From assembly GCF_000424305.1 (NCBI RefSeq), contig NZ_AUJQ01000006.1:62001-126000 (forward strand): DNA of 64,000 nucleotides, written 5' to 3'. The first letter of the stretch is position 1. Each line of letters starts with the position of its first letter. Of this stretch, positions 47,930 to 56,581 are shown one piece after another. Source of the stretch: Pseudobutyrivibrio ruminis AD2017. Lineage in GTDB: Bacteria; Bacillota; Clostridia; Lachnospirales; Lachnospiraceae. Under the pieces are notes generated by a model. It was not told where the DNA came from. It ran no database searches and worked only from the letters and a program-made list of their open reading frames with translations. The translations under genes and the position numbers were made by a program.

Positions 47930-47960
47930 GAGCCTTGATTTTTCAAGGCTCTCCATTTTA
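47930..47960 (+). terminator. Terminator of sigma 2 operon
   Basis: GAGCCTTGA (47930-47938) and TCAAGGCTC (47943-47951) with a TTTT loop, then CCATTTTAAA. Confidence 0.8.
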
Positions 47961-48022
47961 AAATATTACCAGTTGATAATTACTTGGGCGGATGCAACGC
48001 TTTGATGAGGGGGAATACATAT

Positions 48023-48934
48023 TTGAGAAATACTATCAGATGGCTATTAAAAACTTTCATAATTATCATTGCTGTTTTTATTGGCTTAATAGCAATGGAT
48101 TATTTTTTTGCACCAGAATGGCTAACTGATGCCATGGCATTTTGTATATTGGCACTTTCATTTTTTGTTTATGTTTTAATAAGCACAATTAAAGCTAAGC
48201 ACAGTCATAAGGCAACAAAGAGACACCTAAAAATATTAAAGCCTGTATTGGCTATTGTATTAATCTTTTTGATTGTGATTTTAGGATTCAACATATTTGG
48301 TAATCGAGATGTAGAAGATATACCGCAGAATGTAATTGAATTTGGTGAGAAATATCCTGAGGCATCTGATTATGTGAAAAACTTTAATAAGTACAAAGAC
48401 GAAGACTTTGATATGGACGTTTCAAAGGAAATGTCAGAACGTGATATTCCTTTATTTATGCAGTGGGATAAGCGTTGGGGATATAAAGACTATGGCGGAA
48501 ATTATGTGGGTGTAGCTGGATGTGGACCTACATGTATTGCAATGGTTGCATGTGGACTTGAGCAAGATGCAGCCATTAATCCTTATGTTGTAAGTCAATA
48601 CGCTGCACAGCAGGGATTCTATACATATGGACAGGGGACGTCATGGGATATTATGACTACAGGAGCAAAGCATTTTGGACTTGATGTTTCGGCAGGTAGT
48701 GTGTCAGTGGATTTCATAATGAATAATCTAACAAGCTCCACACCGTTAATCTGTTCTATGGCTCCTGGTGATTTTACTAAAACAGGTCATTTTATTGTTT
48801 TAACTGGCATCACTGATGATGGGCAGATTATTGTTAATGATCCAAATAGTCCAAAGAACTCAAAAAAGCACTGGGATGTTGATATCCTTGTATCTCAAAT
48901 GAAAAGCGTTTGGAAATATTCATATAATCAATAG
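48023..48934 (+). CDS. Membrane-anchored C39-family cysteine peptidase
   Basis: 303 residues starting at TTG 48023, with AGGGGGAA 9 nt upstream; the frame runs back to 47984 without a site. Three membrane helices (about 5-25, 32-52, 72-92) come before an outer domain with the C39_2 catalytic set: Cys in VAGCGPTCIAMVACG, His in KTGHFIVLTGITDDG and Asp in IIVNDPNSP. It probably cuts peptides outside the cell. It follows the second sigma/anti-sigma operon, after a terminator, and may belong to its regulon; this is not shown. Confidence 0.85.
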   Translation: MRNTIRWLLKTFIIIIAVFIGLIAMDYFFAPEWLTDAMAFCILALSFFVYVLISTIKAKHSHKATKRHLKILKPVLAIVLIFLIVILGFNIFGNRDVEDIPQNVIEFGEKYPEASDYVKNFNKYKDEDFDMDVSKEMSERDIPLFMQWDKRWGYKDYGGNYVGVAGCGPTCIAMVACGLEQDAAINPYVVSQYAAQQGFYTYGQGTSWDIMTTGAKHFGLDVSAGSVSVDFIMNNLTSSTPLICSMAPGDFTKTGHFIVLTGITDDGQIIVNDPNSPKNSKKHWDVDILVSQMKSVWKYSYNQ

Positions 48935-49028
48935 AAGAATGTGATTCTATATATTTGTTAAATTTGACCATTAATAATCCTGCCATGATTCTCGATATCA
49001 TAGTGTAAGAATTGTTATAGAGCTATGG

Positions 49029-49074
49029 AAGCGCTTATTTCAACGGAATGAAGTTGGAATAGGCGCTTTTTTAG
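49029..49074 (+). terminator. Terminator after C39 peptidase gene
   Basis: A 16-bp stem AAGCGCTTATTTCAAC / GTTGGAATAGGCGCTT (two wobbles), 8-nt loop, then TTTTTAGG. Two more small hairpins (CCGCTC/GAGCGG and GCAGCT/AGCTGC) lie between it and the next start. Confidence 0.88.
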
Positions 49075-49152
49075 GCTCTAGCATCACCGCTCGGACCTTT
49101 CTGGAGAGCGGAGCAGCTTTGACTGATAGATGAGCTGCAGAAAGGAGTTTTC

Positions 49153-50451
49153 ATGGCAGTAGGTAATATTTTGTCAGGTTATGCTGTAAGCACAAGAATG
49201 GAATACAGTGACGCCGTCAGTTCTGTTAGTAAAACTGAAGTACAGTTTGAAGTGACAAAGCAATCGGAATTATTAGGTGATGATGTGCTTGATTATTATC
49301 ATGAAATATGTTCAAAGTTTACTGACATATCATTTAGATTATCTGATATTGAAGAAACGCTAAAGCATATGAACGATAGTCGTCCATATCTTGGCTATAA
49401 TGATAGCCTTAACCAAGTTGGTGATAATTATAGCGAAATAGGAAAAGTCAGTATTGATATCGATGTAGCTGTCATTCGTAAGATGCAAAGTGATTCTAGC
49501 TTTGAAGAGGAAGTTTTGGATACTATAGATAGAATTAAAAATAATCATGGCGAATTTCAGCAAGAAGCAATTAATAGTGGAAGGCCTTACATGGACTATT
49601 GCCTTAGATTAGAGGGTGATAAATTACAAGAATCTATAGGTAATTTTTCGTCAAAATATTCTACTGAAGAAGAGATTAGGAGAATATGGGCTGACGAAGA
49701 ATATCAAAAGAAAATGAATCAGTTCTTTGCGGAACAGAAAGCTGAACTCATCGAAGTCTACTTAAAAATGACTGAGAGTTGCATTCTTAAAAAAGATGAG
49801 CTTGCTCCGTCAGAGCAAACGAAAGAGGACCAGCGAATTGAAAATATTTCAAAAGCAACCCTAAAAATAGAGAATGAAAATGAATCTATTATTTCCCGAT
49901 ATGGTGCTGTTGAAGAAATATCCGAGGATGCTGTCTCAAAAGATAGAAAGGTTATAGGAATAACAACTTACCCTGTATCAGATTTGGTATCACATATGGT
50001 TATAGCTTATGAGACTCCAGAATCTACATCAGAGAATCCTATAGTGCAATTGAGCATGAAGGAAAGTGACGGCAAAACTCATACCTATAACATTCATGTA
50101 AATGATGTTAATCCTAACAATGCATCTGAAATGGAGATTTTCGCATATCTAACCTATCAAGGGCACATTGGAAATAAGATACCAGGCGCCATCAACAATT
50201 GGGCGGCATATACTGCATTAAGATATGAAGATCAATTAGATACATTTGGCGAGTTCCAGCAATTGTTTGGCGAAAAGTATTTTACCAGCAGTAAAAGCAA
50301 TGCGATTGCCATGATAGAGCGAGTTTATTCTTGGATGAAGAATATCAACCATCCTGATGCTAAAAAACAAGCGGGATGGTGTGAAGACTTATTAGCAATG
50401 CTTAATCCTGTGAATGATACGCTGGAAAATTACGTATTTAAGTTACAGTAA
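49153..50451 (+). CDS. Cytoplasmic protein of unknown function (432 aa)
   Basis: Not recognised with confidence. ATG 49153 follows AAAGGAG with a 7-nt gap. The first 35 residues are polar and Ser/Val-rich, followed by a helical region (about 40-235) with charged coiled coils (EEEIRRIWADEEYQKKMNQF) and a C-terminal alpha/beta part (about 250-432; VIGITTYPVSDLVSHMVIAY, HTYNIHVNDVNPNNASEMEI). There is no signal peptide or TM helix. It resembles large unnamed proteins of motile Lachnospiraceae (possibly DUF6033). Two hairpins in the leader hint at post-transcriptional control. Confidence 0.75.
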   Translation: MAVGNILSGYAVSTRMEYSDAVSSVSKTEVQFEVTKQSELLGDDVLDYYHEICSKFTDISFRLSDIEETLKHMNDSRPYLGYNDSLNQVGDNYSEIGKVSIDIDVAVIRKMQSDSSFEEEVLDTIDRIKNNHGEFQQEAINSGRPYMDYCLRLEGDKLQESIGNFSSKYSTEEEIRRIWADEEYQKKMNQFFAEQKAELIEVYLKMTESCILKKDELAPSEQTKEDQRIENISKATLKIENENESIISRYGAVEEISEDAVSKDRKVIGITTYPVSDLVSHMVIAYETPESTSENPIVQLSMKESDGKTHTYNIHVNDVNPNNASEMEIFAYLTYQGHIGNKIPGAINNWAAYTALRYEDQLDTFGEFQQLFGEKYFTSSKSNAIAMIERVYSWMKNINHPDAKKQAGWCEDLLAMLNPVNDTLENYVFKLQ

Positions 50452-50580
50452 TTTTTAAGAAATCACAAATATTACCGTATTATGCGATACATTCCGCGTC
50501 AATTTCATCCCAAAAACAGAAAAAGTGCGCTATAATATTATTTGCGGGTAGATATATTTTTAAGGGGGAATAACTAAATA

Positions 50581-51948
50581 ATGAAACAACTAAAACCTAT
50601 CACAAACAAACTTCTATGGGTGTTTGCCCTGGGGCAGTTTGGTTGGAGCTTGCTATCGGGAGTAGTGTCCAACTGGATGGTCTATTATTACACAGGCGCA
50701 CCTAGTGAGCAGAATCCAAATACTGGATTATTTGCATCTAATATCACACAGCATCCTATATTTTTTAAATTAACATTGTTTGGCCTGGTGCTTGCAGCAG
50801 GACGTATTTTTGATGCGATAACAGATCCTCTTATTGCGGGATGGTCTGACGGGGCAGATTACAAGGGTGGAAGGCGAATCCCATTTATGCGAGCAATGGC
50901 AATTCCATTTTCACTTTGCACAATAGGATTATTCATCCTGCCACAGACTAGCAATGTCATAGCAAATGATGCCATGCTGTTCGCACTTCTTATGATTTTT
51001 TATCTGTTTATGACAATGTTCTGTACTCCATATAATGCTCTTATTGCAGAGCTTGGGGATACTCAGCAGCACAGAATTAATGTATCAACTTATATTTCAT
51101 TTACATTTATTGTAGGTCAGTCTATTTCCTTCCTGCTTCCAAATGTGGCAGGTGCTCTTGAGGGTGGATTTGGGCAGGCTGGCTCAATCAGAATGGCTGT
51201 TGCAATCATGGCCTCTATTGCCTGCGTTGCCATGTTGATTCCAGCATTCTATATTAATGAAAGAGATTATATTGAAAGCAAGCCAAGTGAAACAAAGCCT
51301 TTCAAATCCTTGGTTAAGACTTTTTCAAATGTGCAGTTTAGACATTTTGTTTATAGCGATGTGATTTATTTCTTTGCACTAACATTATTCCAAACAGGAT
51401 TGGCATTCTATGAAACTCAGCTTATGGAGATTGCTGATACTTGGACATTCGTGCTTACAGCCACTATGACCTTTATCAGCGTATGCTTGTATCCTGCAGT
51501 AAATATTCTTGCTAAAAAGATTGGCAAAAAGCAGCTTATCATCATTGGCTTCTTCGCCTATGCATGTGTATTTATGGTAACAACCTTCTGCGGCAAGGGA
51601 TTACAGTGGGGCTTCATAATTGCAGTGGCAGCATCTATTCCTATGGCTATCCTTGGAATCCTTCCACAGGCTTGCGTTGCAGATGTGGCAGAGCTTACCA
51701 GACTTGAAACAGGAGAGGACAGAAGTGGTATGTTCTTCGCAGCAAGAACCTTTGCCTTCAAAATGGGCCAGGCCATTGCTATGGTAGTGTTTACATCTGT
51801 TACAGTTTCACAGACTAAGCAAAGCTATCGAGCTACGGCAGCAATAGCATTTGTAACCTGCTTCATAGGTTCGTGCATCTTCTTTACATTTAATGAAAAA
51901 CAGATTTTATCAAGAATAAAAGAGCTTAAGGGCAGCGATGAAATTTAA
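50581..51948 (+). CDS. GPH family sugar/cation symporter (MFS, MelB-like)
   Basis: 455 residues, twelve membrane helices. GPH features: N-terminal FGWSLLSGVVSNWMVYYYTG, the aspartate motif GRIFDAITDPLIAGWSDGAD (cation site) and the loop KGGRRIPFMRAM. It likely couples uptake of a glycoside to Na+ or H+. TATAAT at 50531-50536 is a possible -10 box with no good -35. AAGGGGGAA lies 11 nt upstream. The gene is a single unit with a strong terminator. Confidence 0.9.
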   Translation: MKQLKPITNKLLWVFALGQFGWSLLSGVVSNWMVYYYTGAPSEQNPNTGLFASNITQHPIFFKLTLFGLVLAAGRIFDAITDPLIAGWSDGADYKGGRRIPFMRAMAIPFSLCTIGLFILPQTSNVIANDAMLFALLMIFYLFMTMFCTPYNALIAELGDTQQHRINVSTYISFTFIVGQSISFLLPNVAGALEGGFGQAGSIRMAVAIMASIACVAMLIPAFYINERDYIESKPSETKPFKSLVKTFSNVQFRHFVYSDVIYFFALTLFQTGLAFYETQLMEIADTWTFVLTATMTFISVCLYPAVNILAKKIGKKQLIIIGFFAYACVFMVTTFCGKGLQWGFIIAVAASIPMAILGILPQACVADVAELTRLETGEDRSGMFFAARTFAFKMGQAIAMVVFTSVTVSQTKQSYRATAAIAFVTCFIGSCIFFTFNEKQILSRIKELKGSDEI

Positions 51949-51960
51949 TGAATGATTCAA

Positions 51961-51996
51961 AAAAAGAGATATCCATCGTGGATATCTCTTTTTAAA
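51961..51996. terminator. Terminator of GPH symporter gene
   Basis: AAAAAGAGATATCCA (51961-51975) and TGGATATCTCTTTTT (51979-51993), TCG loop. Symmetric, so it can also end reverse transcripts from 52019. Confidence 0.93.
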
Positions 51997-52018
51997 ACCC
52001 CTATTAAATTAAAGCCCA

Positions 52019-52177
52019 CTATCTATTCATGGTAGTTGGTGATAAGAAAACTCCTAAGGAAGCTGCTTGCTCGTGAACCTGTGATTCACGCTGTTCGATG
52101 CGCTCCTGAATGCTTTCTACTATTTCTTTTCCTATACCGTCTGCCCTAAGATCCTGGAATAAACTACAATCAAACAT
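52019..52177 (-). CDS. Small soluble protein (52 aa)
   Basis: ATG 52177 has GAGGAGGT 7 nt upstream on the minus strand, a very strong site; the longer frame to 52309 is unsupported. The product (MFDCSLFQDLRADGIGKEIV ... ESIQERIEQRESQVHEQAAS) is helical and charged with no TM helix. No family recognised. A single short unit of unknown role. Confidence 0.7.
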   Translation of the reverse strand: MFDCSLFQDLRADGIGKEIVESIQERIEQRESQVHEQAASLGVFLSPTTMNR

Positions 52178-52333
52178 TACAAATACCTCCTCAAAAGTAT
52201 AAATAATAATATGATTTGCTTTTCTTAAGGCTATTATAACACCTCTAAGGGTATAAAATGTGTAAAAATTGTGAATTCTAAAACAGAAAACTACAATTGT
52301 ACGCCACACGCGGACTTTTGCTTAAATGGCCTA

Positions 52334-52582
52334 TTACTGGTTTAATGTGCCAAGGTAATCCTGAATAGCGGTAGTAGTGATTTCGTTGTATTCGTATGTT
52401 GCATTAGCTAGCTTAGCCTGCTCTGCCTTCTTATAAACAGAGAAACCAATCCAGCCTACAATTGCGATAGCAATTATAGAAACACATACTAAACTTGCAA
52501 TCTCCTCTATTTTCTTTTTTCTAACGATTGACTTGCGATTTGCTTTGTCATGCTTTTTTTGATCTACTTTTTGTTGACTCAT
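52334..52582 (-). CDS. Small single-TM protein (82 aa)
   Basis: ATG 52582 follows AGGAGAAGAA on the minus strand. A very basic N-terminus (QQKVDQKKHDKANRKSIVRK) leads into one membrane helix (IASLVCVSIIAIAIVGWIGF) and a short polar tail with NEITTTAIQDYLGTL. The orientation would be cytoplasm-in by the positive-inside rule. Unknown function. Its neighbour at 52019 lies on the same strand 156 nt away with its own ribosome site; thyA is divergent. Confidence 0.75.
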   Translation of the reverse strand: MSQQKVDQKKHDKANRKSIVRKKKIEEIASLVCVSIIAIAIVGWIGFSVYKKAEQAKLANATYEYNEITTTAIQDYLGTLNQ

Positions 52583-52696
52583 TTCTTCTCCTAAACTAGA
52601 CCTATATATTTCCGCTGGAGAGGCCTAGCGATTAAACTACTAAAAAATATAGTAACTCAAAAGGAGGCTGTTTTCAAGGGAAATGGGGCGATATTA

Positions 52697-52749
52697 TTTA
52701 CTAAAAATAGTAAAAGAACTATTCAAACCCCAATATGTTGTGGTAAAAT
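52697..52749 (+). promoter_or_regulatory. Possible thyA promoter with upstream inverted repeat
   Basis: TTTACTA (52697-52703) and TAGTAAA (52708-52714) form an inverted repeat 8 bp before TTCAAA (52722-52727), 16-bp spacer and TAAAAT (52744-52749). The hexamers are moderate. Confidence 0.4.
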
Positions 52750-52790
52750 TTATTCGATAGTGTAATTAAGTTTTACGAAGGAGAAATGTT

Positions 52791-53642
52791 ATGAGTAAAG
52801 CTGATGTAATATTCAAGAAAATGTGCCAGGACATACTTGATAATGGCACAGATACAAAAGACGAAATTGTGCGTCCAATCTGGCAGGATACAGGTGAAAA
52901 AGCCTACACCATCAAGCAGTTTGGCGTGGTAAATAGATACGATTTAAGAGAAGAATTCCCAGCTCTTACACTTAGAAAGACTGCTCTTAAGTCAGCGATG
53001 GATGAAATCCTCTGGATTTACCAGCGTAAGTCTAACAATATTAAGGATTTAAAGCCACATATCTGGGACGAATGGGCTGATGAGGAAGGCTCAATCGGAA
53101 CAGCTTACGGATACGTAGTTGGTGAAAAGTTCGAATTCAAGGGAGAGATGATTGACCAGATGGATTATGTCCTTAAGCAGCTTAAGGAAACACCATATTC
53201 CAGAAGAATCATGACAAATCTTTATCAGTTCCACGACCTTGCAACAGGGCATTTGGATCCATGCTGCTATTCAGCTACATATAATGTTACAAAGGATAAG
53301 GATTCAGATAAGCTTGTGCTTAACATGGTATTAAACCAGCGTTCACAGGACATTCTTGCTGCAAACAACTGGAACGTATGCCAGTACGCAATCCTTCTTA
53401 TGATGGTTGCACAGGTTAACGATATGATTCCCGGTCAGCTTGTTCACGTTATCGCAGATGCACACATCTACGACAGACACGTTGATGCAATCAAAGAATT
53501 ACTTAGCCGCCCAGAGCTCCCAGCTCCAAAGGTTCGCCTAAACCCTGAAGTCAAAAACTTCTACGACTTCACCACAGACGACCTCATCGTAGAGGGCTAC
53601 GAAGCCGGCGAACAAATCCGTAACATACCTATAGCGGTTTAA
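52791..53642 (+). CDS. thyA: Thymidylate synthase
   Basis: 283 residues, standard length. Nucleophile Cys in TGHLDPCCYSATYNV, dUMP-binding NQRSQDILAANNWNVCQYA, and the folate-binding arginine in PYSRRIMTN. It makes dTMP from dUMP with methylene-tetrahydrofolate, producing dihydrofolate. The dihydrofolate reductase gene lies 209 nt downstream, the usual coupled pair, here separated by a structured repeat. AAGGAGAA lies 7 nt upstream. Confidence 0.97.
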   Translation: MSKADVIFKKMCQDILDNGTDTKDEIVRPIWQDTGEKAYTIKQFGVVNRYDLREEFPALTLRKTALKSAMDEILWIYQRKSNNIKDLKPHIWDEWADEEGSIGTAYGYVVGEKFEFKGEMIDQMDYVLKQLKETPYSRRIMTNLYQFHDLATGHLDPCCYSATYNVTKDKDSDKLVLNMVLNQRSQDILAANNWNVCQYAILLMMVAQVNDMIPGQLVHVIADAHIYDRHVDAIKELLSRPELPAPKVRLNPEVKNFYDFTTDDLIVEGYEAGEQIRNIPIAV

Positions 53643-53664
53643 TACAATCAATAATCAGCATCAC

Positions 53665-53840
53665 AACCTTGGCAAGCGCGAGGAGGAGGTTGCTAAAGGT
53701 CCAGTGGACCTTTGCTTAGCAACGACCGAAGTGGAACGAAGACCCCCATGTGGTTAAGGAGGGACCCTTTAGGGAGGTTTCCTTGACCGCAATGGGAGGT
53801 GGCCTCCGGGAGCACGGAGTACTAGAAGGCTGATTATGGA
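53665..53840. repeat. Structured multi-hairpin intergenic element between thyA and folA
   Basis: AAAGGTCCA-G-TGGACCTTT (53696-53714) inside GTTGCTA/TAGCAAC (53690-53724); CCCAT/ATGGG and GGTTAAGGA/TCCTTGACC (53746-53797) around CCCTTTAGGG; and GGAGG/CCTCC (53796-53808). It is more GC-rich than its surroundings and reads like a repeated or RNA-structured element. I recall similar Lachnospiraceae intergenic sequences ending GGGAGCACGGAGTA, but copy number needs a genome search. Confidence 0.7.
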
Positions 53841-53851
53841 AAGGATTATAT

Positions 53852-54337
53852 ATGAATTTAATAGTAGCAGTAGATAGAAACTGGGCTATCGGCAAGGATA
53901 ATAAACTGCTAGTTAGCATCCCAGATGATATGAAGTTTTTTAGAGAAACCACTACAGGCAAGGTAGTAGTAATGGGCAGAAAGACTCTAGAGAGCTTCCC
54001 AAACAGCAAGCCACTTTCTAACAGAGTGAACATTGTACTTACAAGAGATATGAACTACGACGCCAAGGGTGCTGTCGTTGTACATTCTAAGGAAGAGCTT
54101 GATAAAGAATTAGAAAAATATAATTCCGATGACATCTACATCATCGGTGGCGAAAGCATCTACAGATTAATGTTAGATGAATGCGACAGAGCTTTTGTTA
54201 CATATGTAGATTATGCTTACGATGCCGATACTTATTTCCCTAATTTAGATGAAATGAGTGACTGGAAGCTTGCAGAAGAGTCAGATGAACAGACATATTA
54301 CGATATAGAGTTTTATTTTAGAACATACACACGTTAG
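53852..54337 (+). CDS. folA: Dihydrofolate reductase
   Basis: 161 residues. Signature residues: NLIVAVDRNWAIGKDNKLLV (with Trp of the Met20-like loop), Asp in SIPDDMKFFRETT, GKVVVMGRKTLESFP and the C-terminal IYIIGGESIYRLML. It reduces dihydrofolate with NADPH to recycle the cofactor used by thymidylate synthase upstream. GAAAGGA lies 9 nt before ATG 53852. The distance to ilvB is 27 nt, so it may be cotranscribed with ilvBN. Confidence 0.97.
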   Translation: MNLIVAVDRNWAIGKDNKLLVSIPDDMKFFRETTTGKVVVMGRKTLESFPNSKPLSNRVNIVLTRDMNYDAKGAVVVHSKEELDKELEKYNSDDIYIIGGESIYRLMLDECDRAFVTYVDYAYDADTYFPNLDEMSDWKLAEESDEQTYYDIEFYFRTYTR

Positions 54338-54364
54338 TTTAGTTAGCTTTATGAGGAATGAAAA

Positions 54365-56056
54365 ATGGCACTTAATATTACTGGAAGAAAGTTGTTCGTA
54401 AAAGCACTGAAGGAAGAGGGCGTTGATACAATATTTGCGTACCCAGGTGGTATGATTACAGATATTATCGACGAGCTTTATAAAACTGAGGGTATTAATG
54501 TTGTTTTAGGACGTCATGAACAGGCTCTTGTTCATGAGGCAGAGGGGTATGCCAGAGCTACTGGTAAGACAGCAGTTGTGCTTGTCACATCAGGCCCAGG
54601 CGCAACCAATACCATTACAGGTATTGCGGATGCCTATTACGACAGCATTCCTATGGTGATTTTTACAGGACAGGTGCCACTTCACCTTATAGGTAACGAT
54701 GCATTCCAGGAAGTAGATATCGTTGGAATGACTCGTTCTATTACAAAATACGGCGTTACAGTCAGAAACCGTGACGATATGGGCAAAATCATAAAGATGG
54801 GATTTCAGATTGCATCTACAGGAAAGCCTGGTCCGGTTCTTATAGATATCCCAAAGGATATTCAAACCATCTCAGGTGATCCGGAATACCCAGAGCATGT
54901 TGATATCAGAGGATATCATCCAAACGAAACAGTACATATTGGTCAGCTTAAAAAGGCCTATAGATTACTAAAAACTGCTAAGAAGCCACTGTTACTTGCA
55001 GGCGGTGGCGTAAGAATAGCAGGCGCTGAAGATAAGCTGGTTAAGTTTGCTGAGAAAATGAACATCCCAGTTACTACAACTATCATGGCTAAGGGCGTTA
55101 TGCCTGAGAACCATCCTCTTTTCATAGGAAACTGTGGAATGCACGGAAGATATGCTGCTAACAAAGCAGTAACTGAGTGCGATGTTTTGTTTTCTATCGG
55201 TACCAGATTCAACGACAGAATAACTGGTGAATTAGACGAGTTTGCGCCAAAGGCCAAAATCGTTCATGTTGATATAGCATCAGCATCCATTTCACGTAAC
55301 GTATCTGTAGATGTGCCAGTCACAGCAGATGCCAAAATCGCATTAGATCGATTAGTTGAATACGCAGAAAAAATCGAATGCAAGGAATGGCTTACAGAAA
55401 TCAAAGCCTGGGAAGCAGAGCATCCATTGTCGATGCCTAAATCAAAGATTGGTGTTTGCCCTCAGGATGTATGTGAAGCCATCAATGAAGTATTTCCAAA
55501 TGCTAATATAGTTACAGATGTTGGACAGCACCAGATGTGGGCTACTCAGTTCATTCAGCTTAACAAGGGACAGGAGTTTATCACATCAGGAGGCTTGGGA
55601 ACCATGGGCTTTGGATTCCCAGCAGCTATCGGCGCATCAATAGGAAATCCCAACAAGCCAGTAGTACTTATTACAGGCGATGGTGGTTTCCAAATGAACA
55701 TGCAGGAAATGGCAACCGCCATGGCTAACAAACATCAAATAATTATATGTATATTTAATAATTCAAATCTTGGCATGGTTCGACAGATGCAACAGCTTTT
55801 CTACGGAAAGCGATATGAGATAACAGATTTATCTAACAGTGATGGTCATTATTATCCAGACTTTATGGAATGGGCCAAGAGCTATAGCTGTAAGGGGATA
55901 AGAATTACTAATGATGAAGAAATTAAATCAGCATTAAATGAAGCTAAGGCTAACAAGAAGGGGCCTACAGTTTTAGAGTTTATAGTTTCTCCAGATGATT
56001 TAGTACTTCCAATGGTAAAAAGTGGAACTCCACTTAGTGACATGATTCTGAGGTAG
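54365..56056 (+). CDS. ilvB: Acetolactate synthase large subunit
   Basis: 563 residues. Thiamine diphosphate enzyme motifs: Glu in VLGRHEQALVHEAEGYARA, SGPGATNTITGIADAY, and the ThDP-binding GDGGFQMNMQEMATAMANKH ... NNSNLGMVRQ. It condenses pyruvate, or pyruvate with 2-ketobutyrate, in branched-chain amino acid synthesis. The regulatory subunit follows after 5 nt. No T-box or leader peptide is seen in the short gap after folA, so control may come from further upstream. Confidence 0.97.
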   Translation: MALNITGRKLFVKALKEEGVDTIFAYPGGMITDIIDELYKTEGINVVLGRHEQALVHEAEGYARATGKTAVVLVTSGPGATNTITGIADAYYDSIPMVIFTGQVPLHLIGNDAFQEVDIVGMTRSITKYGVTVRNRDDMGKIIKMGFQIASTGKPGPVLIDIPKDIQTISGDPEYPEHVDIRGYHPNETVHIGQLKKAYRLLKTAKKPLLLAGGGVRIAGAEDKLVKFAEKMNIPVTTTIMAKGVMPENHPLFIGNCGMHGRYAANKAVTECDVLFSIGTRFNDRITGELDEFAPKAKIVHVDIASASISRNVSVDVPVTADAKIALDRLVEYAEKIECKEWLTEIKAWEAEHPLSMPKSKIGVCPQDVCEAINEVFPNANIVTDVGQHQMWATQFIQLNKGQEFITSGGLGTMGFGFPAAIGASIGNPNKPVVLITGDGGFQMNMQEMATAMANKHQIIICIFNNSNLGMVRQMQQLFYGKRYEITDLSNSDGHYYPDFMEWAKSYSCKGIRITNDEEIKSALNEAKANKKGPTVLEFIVSPDDLVLPMVKSGTPLSDMILR

Positions 56057-56061
56057 ATAAA

Positions 56062-56571
56062 ATGAAAAATAGATGGATTGCTTTATACGTTGAAAATCAA
56101 GTTGGTGTTTTAGCAAAGGTATCAGGATTGTTTTCTGCAAAATCATATAATCTGCAGACTCTCACAGTTGGTACCACAGAAAGAGATGATGTGTCACGAA
56201 TGACCATATCTGTTATGGCAGATGATGCAACCTTCGAACAGATTAAAAAGCAGTTAAATGCTATGGTGGAGGTAATTAAGGTTATCGATCTTACAACACT
56301 TCCAATCCATATGAAGGAAATACTTTATGCAAAGGTTTCAGCATTGAAACCGGAAGGAAAGACAGAGGCTTTCCAGATTGCTCAGGTATTCAATCAGGGC
56401 GGAAACGTTAAGATAGTGGATATCGGAGAAGATTCTGTTTTGTTTGAATGCACATTAACAGAACACAAAAACAATGAGCTTATAGCTCTTTTAAAATCTA
56501 GATTTAAGAAAATTGAGGTTACTAGGGGCGGCGCAGTTGCGGTAGAATCAATTAGTAGCTCGTGCCGTTAG
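56062..56571 (+). CDS. ilvN: Acetolactate synthase small (regulatory) subunit
   Basis: 169 residues with an N-terminal ACT domain (WIALYVENQVGVLAKVSGLF, SKSYNLQTLTVG-like AKSYNLQTLTVGTTERDDVS) and the C-terminal ALS_ss domain (EILYAKVSALKPEGKTEAFQ). It activates IlvB and makes it sensitive to valine. It begins 5 nt after ilvB, in one operon. Confidence 0.95.
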   Translation: MKNRWIALYVENQVGVLAKVSGLFSAKSYNLQTLTVGTTERDDVSRMTISVMADDATFEQIKKQLNAMVEVIKVIDLTTLPIHMKEILYAKVSALKPEGKTEAFQIAQVFNQGGNVKIVDIGEDSVLFECTLTEHKNNELIALLKSRFKKIEVTRGGAVAVESISSSCR

Positions 56572-56581
56572 GGAGAAGGCA

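Noticed and set aside
52683-52760. 25-codon frame in the thyA leader
   Set aside because: AAAGGAGG is too far upstream and AAGGGA is too close to the ATG. The frame overlaps the likely thyA promoter.
54338-54364. T-box or leader attenuator for ilvBN
   Set aside because: The gap after folA is only 27 nt and holds no structure or leader peptide.
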